Assembly (NCBI RefSeq): GCF_016107535.1
Contig: NZ_JABASQ010000013.1
Coordinates: forward strand, 1-64,000
Length of the DNA: 64,000 bases
Reading direction: 5' to 3'
From: Psychrobacter cibarius
Lineage (GTDB): Bacteria; Pseudomonadota; Gammaproteobacteria; Pseudomonadales; Moraxellaceae
The position numbers and the translations under genes are program-made. The notes under the pieces are model-generated. The model ran no database searches. It was not told where the DNA came from and saw nothing but the letters and a program-made list of their open reading frames with translations. Shown in pieces: positions 48,068 through 56,817 of the stretch; position 1 is the stretch's first letter, and each line of letters starts with the position of its first letter.

Positions 48068-49279
48068 ATGACAACTATGTTAAATACGGATGCACCGATA
48101 ATTAACCATCTTCCTCAATCATTTAAAGACTCACTATCAAGTGCTGCGACAGATAAGTTGGCTTCACTTGAAGCTGGTCGTGAAATGTGGCTACTGCCGC
48201 CTTTAGTTGATTTGTGCGCCCGCCTACGTGAACCAGGTCAACAACAACATGGTACGTTAGAGTCAGAAGGGCGAGCAGCCCGTGCCAATGGTTTTTTGCA
48301 TGTGGTCATTCCTCCTGATACCAATCCTATCTTAGAGAACGGTTCATTATTAAAAGGCTTACGTGAGCGCGCGCTTGGTGATGGCGGCATATATTTGCAT
48401 ATTTTGGGTGCATTGACTGCTGGTTTAGAAGGCGAGCGTCCATCAAATATCGCTGGGCTTAAAAAAGGCGGTTGTATAGCTGTTTCTAATGCGCGCCGCC
48501 CTTTTCGCAATGATTTAGTATTACTGCGTACACTGGAATACGCCGCGACTTTTAATATGAAAGTATTTTTTTATCCTGATGAGCCAAGTCTATCTGGTGA
48601 TGGCGTGGCGCATGAAGGTTATATCGCGTCATATCACGGCTTGCAAGGGATTCCTTGGATCGCTGAAACGGTTGCCTTGTCAACGCAGTTGCTGATGGTT
48701 GAAGAAACAGGCATCGCTGCTCACTTTAGTCAATTATCCTGTAAATCTTCAATCGAATTGATGCGCTGGGCAAAAGATAAAGGTCTGCCCGTGACTTGTG
48801 ATGTGGCGATGCATCAGTTGTATTTGACCGATGACAATTTAGAGGGTTTTAACGCCCAAGCCTACGTATTACCGCCCTTGCGTAGTAATACGGATCAGCA
48901 AGCCATCCGCCGTGGTCTAAAAGATGGCACCATTGATGCGATATGTAGCCATCATGAACCATTGAACAGTACCGCCAAAAAAGCTCCATTTGCTGAGAGC
49001 ACACCAGGTATCTCAAATTTTGATACGTTTATGGCGCTGGCTTGTCAGCTAGTCAATGATGAGGTGTTAACCTTAGAGCAACTTGTCGATAAAATCTGTC
49101 TCAATCCGGCGAAAATCGCTGGTATTAGTGAGCAATATGAAAAAATCGGCGGCGCAGTACTGGTGGATCCTAATTTGGAATGGCAAGTGACCGCCCAATC
49201 CATGCTGTCCAATGGTAAAAACACGCCATTCTTTAATCAGCAGTTGCAAGGCCGCGTTGTGGAGACTTTCTTTGGCTAA
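48068..49279 (+). CDS. pyrC': Inactive dihydroorotase-like subunit PyrC' (PyrX), 403 aa
   Basis: This is a dihydroorotase-fold protein next to pyrB. The metal ligand motif DxHxHxRxP of active class I enzymes reads VDLCARLREP here (C50 and R52 in place of both histidines). The catalytic Asp in the usual TDHAPH-like motif reads ICSHHEPLN. It should therefore be catalytically dead, like the pseudo-DHOase of Pseudomonas, which is needed to assemble class A ATCase. A true pyrC must lie elsewhere. Other core parts are kept (GGCIAVSN, VTCDVAMHQLYLTDDNLEGF, PFAESTPGISNFDTFM). Confidence 0.92.
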   Translation: MTTMLNTDAPIINHLPQSFKDSLSSAATDKLASLEAGREMWLLPPLVDLCARLREPGQQQHGTLESEGRAARANGFLHVVIPPDTNPILENGSLLKGLRERALGDGGIYLHILGALTAGLEGERPSNIAGLKKGGCIAVSNARRPFRNDLVLLRTLEYAATFNMKVFFYPDEPSLSGDGVAHEGYIASYHGLQGIPWIAETVALSTQLLMVEETGIAAHFSQLSCKSSIELMRWAKDKGLPVTCDVAMHQLYLTDDNLEGFNAQAYVLPPLRSNTDQQAIRRGLKDGTIDAICSHHEPLNSTAKKAPFAESTPGISNFDTFMALACQLVNDEVLTLEQLVDKICLNPAKIAGISEQYEKIGGAVLVDPNLEWQVTAQSMLSNGKNTPFFNQQLQGRVVETFFG

Positions 49280-49820
49280 TTTGCCTAGGCAGGATGATAG
49301 TCTGCAACCATCCTCGAAGGATAACGATCATCACTTGCACAACCAAACCATCAAGTCGCACGGTACTGCCAGTGAATCTATCAAAGCGGTAGCAATCTAT
49401 GAGGTGGTTAAAGGGGTCGGTGCACTATTAGGGGCAGGGGCTTTATGGTCATGGCATACTGACCTTGAGCATTGGCTGACGACAGCGACTGCTTCTTGGC
49501 AACAGACTTTTGGACAGCTACTGGCACCGCAAGTTGACAGTGCAGTACGGATTGCTCAGCAAGCAAGTAAAAACTGGCCATTATTCTTGTTATTAATCTT
49601 TGCTTACGCCAGTCTACGTTTTCTTGAGGCTTATGGCTTATGGCAAGATAAAACGTGGGCGTATTGGTTTGGTGTGCTGGGTTATGGGGTGTTTGTTCCT
49701 ATTGAGCTTTACTATCTAATCGTTAGTCCATTTGATTGGTTTAAGCTTGGAATATTAGTCTCAAATCTTCTTATTGTGGTCGTGGTATATCGTAATATGA
49801 AGCGTAAAGGCTTGATATAA
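49272..49820 (+). CDS. DUF2127-type membrane protein, 182 aa
   Basis: The first ~35 residues are polar. Then come IKAVAIYEVVKGVGALLGAGALW, an amphipathic stretch (LEHWLTTATASWQQTF), and three helices (WPLFLLLIFAYASLRFLEAYGLW, FGVLGYGVFVPIELYYLI and LGILVSNLLIVVVVYRN). The pattern YASLRFLEAYGLWQDKTWAYWFG is typical of DUF2127 proteins of unknown role. I chose TTG 49272, with GGAG 7 nt upstream. It overlaps the pyrC' stop by 8 nt, so translation is coupled. An ATG at 49212 in frame would overlap pyrC' by 68 nt. Confidence 0.75.
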   Translation: MANLPRQDDSLQPSSKDNDHHLHNQTIKSHGTASESIKAVAIYEVVKGVGALLGAGALWSWHTDLEHWLTTATASWQQTFGQLLAPQVDSAVRIAQQASKNWPLFLLLIFAYASLRFLEAYGLWQDKTWAYWFGVLGYGVFVPIELYYLIVSPFDWFKLGILVSNLLIVVVVYRNMKRKGLI

Positions 49821-49865
49821 AAAAGGCGTATATAGCGGTTATCAAAAAAACTGAATGTGTATGAA

Positions 49866-49904
49866 AAAGCCAGCGTAAGATACTCTCTTATGCTGGCTTT
49901 CTTT
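49866..49904 (+). terminator. Bidirectional terminator after the DUF2127 gene
   Basis: AAAGCCAGCGTAAGA (49866-49880) pairs with TCTTATGCTGGCTTT (49886-49900) through 15 pairs with one G-U, with the loop TACTC. T-rich sequence follows on both strands. Confidence 0.88.
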
Positions 49905-49937
49905 TGCTAAAACGATTAGCTTGAAACTGGTTACAAA

Positions 49938-51245
49938 TTATGGCTTTGCTGTACTTTTATCAGTGCGAATGCTTTTGGCGACTTTGCCAATACTCAAACC
50001 TTGCACCAAGATAGAGAATATCACCACTGCATAAGTAAGTGCCAACAAGATATCGCGTTCGGTTCCCAGCGGCAGCTGCAATACTAAAGCAACCGAAATA
50101 CCACCACGTAATCCGCCCCATGTCAGCACTTTCCATGCACCAGTCGGCAAATCGAGCTGACGATGAAAGGTTTTGGTCGTCATACCCACAACGATAAAAC
50201 GAGCAAGTAGGGCAATGACAATTGTCAAACCAGCGGCGATAAATAAATTACCCGAATAAGCAATCATCACTACTTCTAAACCGATGAGTACGAATAAAAT
50301 AGCATTGAGAATTTCATCGATTAATTCCCAAAATAAATCAATATAATGCCGCGTTTTATCGCTCATCGCCAATGCTCGTCCGCGATTCCCAACCATCAAC
50401 CCCATCATCACCATGGCGAGTGGTCCTGATAAATGCCAATGGCTGGCGAGTGCATAACCACCTATCACACCAGCAAGCGTTAATAACACTTCTTCTTGAT
50501 AGCTATCGATACTTTTCAGCATGTAATACAGAATCGCCCCAAGTACTAAGCCAAAAATAATGCCGCCACCAGCTTCAACCGCTAGAGTATGCGCCACATA
50601 ATTGGCGGTTGGGATATCACCACTGGATAAAATCCCTAGCAGCAATACAAAGATGACGACGCCGATACCATCATTAAATAAAGACTCGCCCGCGATGACC
50701 GTTTCTATACTTTTTGGCGCGCCAGCCGATGCCAAAATACCCATTACGGCAATGGGGTCGGTCGGTGATATTAGAGCACCGAATAGCAAACACCAAAGAA
50801 ACGGCAAACCGAAACCAAGCAGCGGGAGCATAAAATAAAGCACCGTAGCGATAAGCATCGCAGAGACAATGGTACCGACGCAAGCAAGGATACCAATAGG
50901 CAGTTTATAACGTTTTAAATCGCTGATATTGACGTGCAGCGCCCCTGCAAATAACAGCATAGAGAGCATGCCATCTAATAAGACTTCGGTAAAATCAAGC
51001 TGCTCTAATAAGCTTACTTCATAATCAATCAGCTGATCAAATCCCAAAAATCCCAAAAATATGGCGCCAATCGATAATAAAATGGAGATAACCATCACGC
51101 CAATTGTGGTCGGTAGACCAATAAAACGATGGTTAACGTAAGTTAATAGGGCTGTGATTGATAAGAATATCGCGCTGATTTCAAGTATGGTTAGGCTACT
51201 GGTAGGGGCCATGAAAAAGGTCTCAAGTGAGTTTAAAATTGTCAT
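49938..51245 (-). CDS. Na+/H+ antiporter, CPA1 (NhaP-type) family, 435 aa
   Basis: This is an integral membrane exchanger with about 12 hydrophobic segments. The CPA1 ion-site motifs are LFGALISPTDPIAVMGIL (TM with TDP) and AGESLFNDGIGVVIFVLLL (the ND pair), with a conserved WGGLRGGISVALVLQLP near residue 375. Such proteins exchange Na+ or K+ for H+ and protect against salt and high pH, fitting a marine or saline organism. I start at ATG 51245 (MTILNSLETFF). GTG 51266 and ATG 51212 are other options and none has a clear ribosome site. Confidence 0.88.
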   Translation of the reverse strand: MTILNSLETFFMAPTSSLTILEISAIFLSITALLTYVNHRFIGLPTTIGVMVISILLSIGAIFLGFLGFDQLIDYEVSLLEQLDFTEVLLDGMLSMLLFAGALHVNISDLKRYKLPIGILACVGTIVSAMLIATVLYFMLPLLGFGLPFLWCLLFGALISPTDPIAVMGILASAGAPKSIETVIAGESLFNDGIGVVIFVLLLGILSSGDIPTANYVAHTLAVEAGGGIIFGLVLGAILYYMLKSIDSYQEEVLLTLAGVIGGYALASHWHLSGPLAMVMMGLMVGNRGRALAMSDKTRHYIDLFWELIDEILNAILFVLIGLEVVMIAYSGNLFIAAGLTIVIALLARFIVVGMTTKTFHRQLDLPTGAWKVLTWGGLRGGISVALVLQLPLGTERDILLALTYAVVIFSILVQGLSIGKVAKSIRTDKSTAKP

Positions 51246-51305
51246 AAGCTTAGCGCTTACAAACACTAAATAGGTTTGATTTTAGTTTAGTTATCGTTTG
51301 TATTT

Positions 51306-52952
51306 TTATTTTGATTGCGTTTGTAATGCTTGACGGATATGGGCGTCAAACGCGCTAACATAGTCAAAATACTGATGATGAGCATCGTTGCTAAGTATGA
51401 ATTGTTGGGCTTGTTGGCACATCGCGCTCAAGTCATCTATCAGCTCTTGATAGCTTAGGTTTTCTTCTCCTGCGCGCTCAATCAGTTTTATCTCATGCAA
51501 TAGGGTTTGCTGCTGTGCGTTATTTACACTAGCATAACTTAGATTGACCATCGCCTGACATAGCGCTTTTAAGACCATCAAATCTGCTGCTGCATACCGA
51601 CGTATCTCGCCTAGTGATGTATTGATAAAATCAGATATTTTGGGAGTATGAGTAACTATGGCTAATATCGCCAAGCGTTGCTGTCTAACTTCGGCTTTCG
51701 ATGAATCATCGTTTTGTGCCGGTGTATAAAAATGATAGGGACTGGGCGGCTCGCGACGCATCATAATACTTAAGCAACTGGTCAGTGATTGTACGCAGTT
51801 GACTGCTGTTTTTGGATCATTTATACCGGGCGATAAGGCGCGGACGGCGATTTCAGTCATTTGTCCCAAGCTATAAGCAATATCGTTAGAATGAGTCAGT
51901 CGTTGTTCGATACGTATACAGCCGGCAAAACGTTGCCAAAAAATTCCGTCAGGGGCGCGCGGCACAACAGCTAAAGATGGTGTCGCTGTTTTTTGTCGAT
52001 TATTTGGATGACCTGCTGGACGCTGGTAAAAGTAGCCGATGACGTTTTTGTCAGTGACATAATCGCCAAGATTAATACGCATTTGCACCACGCCGCCATA
52101 GTCTTGTGTCAGTGTAATCAGCGACTCAAGGTAAAATTGTTGGACATAACCTGAGCTTGGTGGATAAATGGGCATCGCTGACCAATGATGAAACTGTTCA
52201 ATGTCATGATGTTCTATATCGCGTTGATGCTGGATATCGCGTTGATGCTGGATATCGCAATGATCACGATACCAATAGTGAATATTATTAATCGCATCAT
52301 TGCTGGCGTTTTGAATTACATGTGAAGCTTGAATGGCATGTACCATATGTTGTACAAAGTACACTAGCAACAGCGCACATATAATTGCCATGATAATCGC
52401 AAAAGTCACTGCAAGCTGTGGCACACCAAAAGCCACGTCATATTTATGGATGGATTTTGACACCAATAAACTATAGCTAAACGTGCCAATAAACGCTCCC
52501 AACACAAACTGATTGGGTGTATCAGTTAAAAAATTGCGCAACAGCCGTGGGCCAAATTGCGAAGAGGCCATCGACAGTACCGCGATCGTAATAGAAAAGG
52601 TCGTACCTGCTACGCCTAATACTGCGCCTGCGATGGCAGTCATGATGGCGCGCGCAGCATCGTCGTCACCAGTAAAAGCAAAGGTAATCTCTCTGACGGT
52701 TTCGCGGTCAAAGTGTTGATCGATAGTGACCAATAAAGGCGCAAGCAATATACCTACAATGACGCAAGCCGTTGGGATAAACCAATAAGAGCCGATAAGC
52801 TGCTGCCATAGGTTTCTTAGTCGATCAGGCATATCGGTCAGTGTCTGTAGCGACCACAATTGAAAAAACTGCCTCACCCCTTGCATCATGGTTGTCATTA
52901 TTCGCGTGAACAAGCCGCTTTCGGGGGAATTATTCAATGTGGTCAGCTCCAA
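51306..52952 (-). CDS. DUF2254 membrane protein, 548 aa
   Basis: The N-terminal half has four hydrophobic segments (WFIPTACVIVGILLAPLLVTID, AGAVLGVAGTTFSITIAVLS, FVLGAFIGTFSYSLLVSK and FAIIMAIICALLLVYFVQHM) with FSITIAVLSMASSQFGPRLLRNF, the DUF2254 signature. The soluble half has ALSPGINDPKTAVNCVQSL, also typical. Its function is unknown. Residues ~231-252 contain an internal repeat (DIQHQRDIQHQRDIEHHDIE) encoded by an 18-bp tandem repeat. The start is TTG 52952 by default. A nearby ATG at about residue 19 is possible. Confidence 0.8.
   Translation of the reverse strand: MELTTLNNSPESGLFTRIMTTMMQGVRQFFQLWSLQTLTDMPDRLRNLWQQLIGSYWFIPTACVIVGILLAPLLVTIDQHFDRETVREITFAFTGDDDAARAIMTAIAGAVLGVAGTTFSITIAVLSMASSQFGPRLLRNFLTDTPNQFVLGAFIGTFSYSLLVSKSIHKYDVAFGVPQLAVTFAIIMAIICALLLVYFVQHMVHAIQASHVIQNASNDAINNIHYWYRDHCDIQHQRDIQHQRDIEHHDIEQFHHWSAMPIYPPSSGYVQQFYLESLITLTQDYGGVVQMRINLGDYVTDKNVIGYFYQRPAGHPNNRQKTATPSLAVVPRAPDGIFWQRFAGCIRIEQRLTHSNDIAYSLGQMTEIAVRALSPGINDPKTAVNCVQSLTSCLSIMMRREPPSPYHFYTPAQNDDSSKAEVRQQRLAILAIVTHTPKISDFINTSLGEIRRYAAADLMVLKALCQAMVNLSYASVNNAQQQTLLHEIKLIERAGEENLSYQELIDDLSAMCQQAQQFILSNDAHHQYFDYVSAFDAHIRQALQTQSK
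52216..52251 (+). repeat. 18-bp tandem repeat inside the DUF2254 gene
   Basis: ATATCGCGTTGATGCTGG occurs twice in a row (52216-52233 and 52234-52251), and a third partial copy begins at 52252. It encodes HQRDIQ units in frame, so copy number changes would not shift the reading frame. Confidence 0.85.
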
Positions 52953-53079
52953 AAGTGACGCCGATTTTTATTCATCATAAAACTTATTTGTCACAAAACG
53001 GCGATATTTTTTGACGAATAAAAACGCTTAAAAGTAAATTACCTTACCATATAAGCCACAAAGATTAAAAATTTAGTAA

Positions 53080-53113
53080 AAAAATAAGCCCCTATCATAG
53101 GAGCTTATTTTTA
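53080..53113 (-). terminator. Terminator after the metalloprotease gene
   Basis: AAAAATAAGC and GCTTATTTTT flank CCCTA-TCA-TAGGA with one mismatch (C/A). T-runs follow on both sides. It lies between the stop of the minus-strand metalloprotease gene (53132) and the start region of the DUF2254 gene. Confidence 0.8.
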
Positions 53114-53131
53114 GCATGATGGATTGTTTTA

Positions 53132-56100
53132 TTAATTGACTAGATTGTCAATCCAATTGCTTATCGCAGTGCTTACTTTTGCTAGCACTGATGGCTCTTC
53201 TTTACTGTCCATACTTAATGAACGCGTTTGCATATCATCCGTCGATACTGGCTGTTTTTGCAGACTATCTACGATTAACGGTAGATTATTACCAGTGATT
53301 GCTAAGATAAAGCTTGGGTTTTTAGTCAGCGTCGCCCACTTTTGATTCCAGCCACCACTACAATTGTAAGTAATTAAGCTTCCGCGATTATCTACTAAAT
53401 TACCAGTACGCAAATCAAAGCATTTGCCACCTTGTTTGATTTGGTCGGCACCGTTCATCTCCCAAACTTGCGCTGGCGAGTCCAAGCTACAAGCGCCTAA
53501 AACCACCCAAGAACCTTGTTCCGTTAAACACTGATCTAATGCCATTTTGCTGTGAATTTTACCTTTAAGATCGTAAATCCACTGTTCAGAGTCGTCACCA
53601 GTACAGCCACTTGGACCACTAATAAAGCTATTTAACTTACCACCTTCTAGAGTTTCAACTTTAAGGCAGTTGTTGCCATTACGGATAGTAGTCACATTAT
53701 CTAAAGGTTTGTCATCTTGTAGCTCTAAATCTACAACAAACTTTTGAAATTCGGTAAGTGCTTCAGGCTCTTTTTTGATTAAATCCGTACGATAGACATT
53801 GACCCAACGGTTTAGACGATTTAGAGTTTCTTGCTGCTTCTCATAACGCTCTAATGTTTGGAGTGCTAAAGGGCTAAGCTCATCACGATACTCTTTGTAA
53901 GAGTCATATAATAACTGACCGTTGGCGTCTAAACTAATAGTCGAATGTTCTGCTTGAGCAAGAAGTTTCTGCTCTAAGATTGGCAATTCTATCTTTCTTA
54001 GTGCCGTATAGCCCTGTTCTTTACCAAAGGTAACCGCGGGTTTAATCGCATCACTATATTGACGAATATCAATGGTTGAGAGCTGTACTTGTGCTTCATT
54101 GGCTTTTTTACAGTATAAATCTACTTTTTTCGGGTTGTCTGCAATCGCTAAATTAACATGGAACTTATTGGCGTTACTGGTCATCCGATTAGGAGCCAAC
54201 GCAATATCATTAATCGTGTTATTACTATAAGTAACGCTTAACCAGCAGCTTGCTGATTCAAGCGAGTTATGGGGTGTCGGTAACTCAAAGACGTTGCCCC
54301 AGTTACCACGTGCTTCTGGATAAATAATACCCTTTTGCGCGACAGGGTCATAACCGCCTAAAATGGTAAATACTGGCACGCCTTGTAAGCGTGGTCTTAA
54401 GTAATTACCGTCGGTACTGTTGTACCAAACGTTTTTGGATTCTTTCCACACTTTAGGTTGGATGACTTCCATCTTTCTGAGATCGGCATTCCATTTCTTA
54501 TAGCCAGTTGGTGAGTCAGCGTCAAATACTGCTTTATCAAATGCTGGCTGGATCTTAATTTTTGTACTATAACCCGTATAGTGAGTATAGTTTGAATAAG
54601 CGCCACTCTGTGATCCACCAGACATCGCATCGCGACCATAGCCATAGGTGGCTAAGAAAAGAGGTTTACCAGTGAGACCATCACCCTCGACCTGTCGTGG
54701 CCAGTCTAAGTTGCTGCGCATTTTGTTTCTGACGCCATTATAGCCCCAGCCACTATTGGCATGATGCTCGGCCCAAAAGAAATCGCCGTTCTGTTCACCA
54801 GGATAATGACCCAAGCCATAATGATGACCGATTTCGTGGCTGAACTCATTACCTTGAGAGTCGATTAGGGTCAACATACCATTACCGCCGCTTAAGCCGT
54901 GGTTATGTTCACCATTCTTATATTTACCGCGAGCGTGATGCGCATTGACGTTCTGGGTCAATTGCGGTTGCTCTTGACTTTGCATTGAGGCACTGGTGAC
55001 GCCCCAGTTTGCTAAGTTAATACCGACACCAAAGGTTGATTTCGCGGTGTTTTCGCGCATATCACCAGCATAAACGCCAGCATCATTTGAGTCACTGACT
55101 GAATCATAAATAGTGCCATTGGCGACCATTACTCGTTCGAGCTTCATGTCATCATAGCTAGCAACGGTCATTTGTGCTGCTGGAATGGTTTGGAAGTAGT
55201 CTGAACCCGCTCTTTCTGGATCGCGTAGCATATAATGACCCCAAGATTGAGGTGCATCCGTTAACATGCCCAGACGGATATTGGTCAATACCAACTCACC
55301 AGGGGCGGCAAAATCTATGTTATCTTCTGACAGTTCACCGCTACGATTTTGGTTATCCACAATGCGAATTTTGAGACCACCTTGTACTTCATCCCAGTTG
55401 AGTTTGGTTGACCATGCGCGCTTACTGTAAGCAACGCGTGCGCGCTGATCAGTGTTAGTCTGATCCGTGTCTGGGATTTGAGTCGGATCGGCTAAATTGA
55501 CAGTTCGTAATAAAACCCCGTCTTTGTAAATTTCAGCCGCTAATTTATTAATATCACCCATTTCAAGCGTAGGCGTCACCAATAACAGCGCCTCTTTTTC
55601 TGCCGTCAGGCGCGGCATGTTTTTTGCTTCGTTACCCTGTGGATCAACGGTATGATTCTGCCCAAACTGTATCATCGCTTGAAAATCGCCAACCAAGTCT
55701 GGACGAATAGCACGAATTTCTCCCGCTCTACCATCGTGGTCAAAAAACCCTAATAAATAAAAATCAGCAATATCCTTTTTTGGTTCTGGATATTTAATAG
55801 GCGTACTTGGTTCAAGTGGCGTAGCAGGAATACTCGTTACTGGTGGTTTAACAGGCGTGCTAGGCTCAAGCGGCGTAGCAGGAATACTCGTTACTGGCGG
55901 CTTAATAGGCGTACTTGGCTCAAGTGGCGTAGCAGGAATACTCGTTACTGGTGGTTTAATAGGCGTGCTTGGCCCAATTGGCGTAGCAGGAATACTCGTT
56001 ACTGGTGGTTTAACAGGCGTACTTGGCTCAAGTGGCGTAGCAGGAATACTCGTTACTGGTGGTTTAATAGGCGTGCTTGGCCCAATTGGCGTAGCAGGAA

Positions 56101-56665
56101 TACTCGTTGCTGGTGGCTTAATAGGCGTACTTGGCTCAAGTGGCGTAGCAGGAATACTCGTTACTGGTGGTTTAATAGGCGTGCTTGGCCCAATTGGCGT
56201 AGCAGGAATACTCGTTGCTGGTGGCTTAATAGGCGTGCTTGGCCCAATTGGCGTAGCAGGAATACTCGTTACTGGCGGCTTAATAGGCGTGCTTGGCCCA
56301 ATTGGCGTAGCAGGAATACTCGTTGCTGGTGGCTTAATAGGCGTGCTTGGCCCAATTGGCGTAGCAGGAATACTCGTTACTGGTGGTTTAATAGGCGTAG
56401 TTACCGGTGGCTTAACAGGCGTGCTAGGCTCAAGCGGTGTTGCAGGAATGCTCGTTGCTGGCGGCTTAATAGGCGTACTTGGCTCAAGTGGCGTAGCAGG
56501 AAGACTCGTTACTGGTGGTTTAACAGGCGGCGTTTCTACTGGTAGATTAAGGGTTGGTGGTACAAGTGATGATGTGCTGCCATCACCTTCACCACAAGCA
56601 GAAAGCATAATGGATACGATACAAATGCTTAGCGCTGTTACTGGGAATGCTATTGTATTTTTCAA
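53132..56665 (-). CDS. Lipoprotein with proline-rich repeats, M66-type metallopeptidase and ricin-like lectin domain, 1177 aa
   Basis: The N-terminus ends with lipobox LSAC (C24), so it is an outer-surface or periplasmic lipoprotein. Residues ~55-290 are 13 copies of an 18-residue unit (PATPxxPSTPIKPPVTSI). A long module follows, with FSHEIGHHYGLGHYPG. This is the HExxHxxGxxH zinc site (H610, E611, H614, H620) seen in the M66 StcE/TagA family of mucin- and glycoprotein-cutting proteases. Near 1005-1120 is a QxW-type ricin B lectin repeat region (CLTEQGSWVVLGACS..., SGGWNQKWATL). I keep TTG 56665, with AGGG 7 nt upstream. The substrate is unknown and the family placement is by recognition. Confidence 0.85.
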   Translation of the reverse strand: MKNTIAFPVTALSICIVSIMLSACGEGDGSTSSLVPPTLNLPVETPPVKPPVTSLPATPLEPSTPIKPPATSIPATPLEPSTPVKPPVTTPIKPPVTSIPATPIGPSTPIKPPATSIPATPIGPSTPIKPPVTSIPATPIGPSTPIKPPATSIPATPIGPSTPIKPPVTSIPATPLEPSTPIKPPATSIPATPIGPSTPIKPPVTSIPATPLEPSTPVKPPVTSIPATPIGPSTPIKPPVTSIPATPLEPSTPIKPPVTSIPATPLEPSTPVKPPVTSIPATPLEPSTPIKYPEPKKDIADFYLLGFFDHDGRAGEIRAIRPDLVGDFQAMIQFGQNHTVDPQGNEAKNMPRLTAEKEALLLVTPTLEMGDINKLAAEIYKDGVLLRTVNLADPTQIPDTDQTNTDQRARVAYSKRAWSTKLNWDEVQGGLKIRIVDNQNRSGELSEDNIDFAAPGELVLTNIRLGMLTDAPQSWGHYMLRDPERAGSDYFQTIPAAQMTVASYDDMKLERVMVANGTIYDSVSDSNDAGVYAGDMRENTAKSTFGVGINLANWGVTSASMQSQEQPQLTQNVNAHHARGKYKNGEHNHGLSGGNGMLTLIDSQGNEFSHEIGHHYGLGHYPGEQNGDFFWAEHHANSGWGYNGVRNKMRSNLDWPRQVEGDGLTGKPLFLATYGYGRDAMSGGSQSGAYSNYTHYTGYSTKIKIQPAFDKAVFDADSPTGYKKWNADLRKMEVIQPKVWKESKNVWYNSTDGNYLRPRLQGVPVFTILGGYDPVAQKGIIYPEARGNWGNVFELPTPHNSLESASCWLSVTYSNNTINDIALAPNRMTSNANKFHVNLAIADNPKKVDLYCKKANEAQVQLSTIDIRQYSDAIKPAVTFGKEQGYTALRKIELPILEQKLLAQAEHSTISLDANGQLLYDSYKEYRDELSPLALQTLERYEKQQETLNRLNRWVNVYRTDLIKKEPEALTEFQKFVVDLELQDDKPLDNVTTIRNGNNCLKVETLEGGKLNSFISGPSGCTGDDSEQWIYDLKGKIHSKMALDQCLTEQGSWVVLGACSLDSPAQVWEMNGADQIKQGGKCFDLRTGNLVDNRGSLITYNCSGGWNQKWATLTKNPSFILAITGNNLPLIVDSLQKQPVSTDDMQTRSLSMDSKEEPSVLAKVSTAISNWIDNLVN
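55795..56505 (-). repeat. 54-bp tandem repeats coding for a Pro/Thr-rich stalk
   Basis: Thirteen near-identical 54-bp units are present, with two main variants (LEPS or IGPS, and PPV or PPA) mixed along the array. Copy 2 carries an extra 24-bp insert (TTPIKPPV). The units are in frame, so gain or loss of copies changes stalk length without breaking the gene. Because the unit lacks stops in other frames, a 273-codon open frame appears on the plus strand and is treated as a shadow. Confidence 0.93.
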
Positions 56666-56817
56666 GTTATTGCCCTAATAAATTTTAAGGCAATATAACA
56701 GCTGTGTTAGCATATCGTACGACTTTTGTTCGATGTATAATAATAAGTTCTATTATAACCTCTAGTGAAAACTAATTTTTATTATTCAATATACTTCATT
56801 CATTACTAATGCTTTTC

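Noticed and set aside
53132-56665. Possible CRISPR array because of regular repeats.
   Set aside because: The repeats are contiguous 54-bp coding units without unique spacers, all in one reading frame.
55857-56678. A 273-codon open frame on the plus strand opposite the proline-rich repeats (Gly/Val/Ile-rich translation).
   Set aside because: It mirrors the repeat array, since the 54-bp unit has no stop in that frame. There is no ribosome site, and the minus-strand gene has a signal sequence and known domains.
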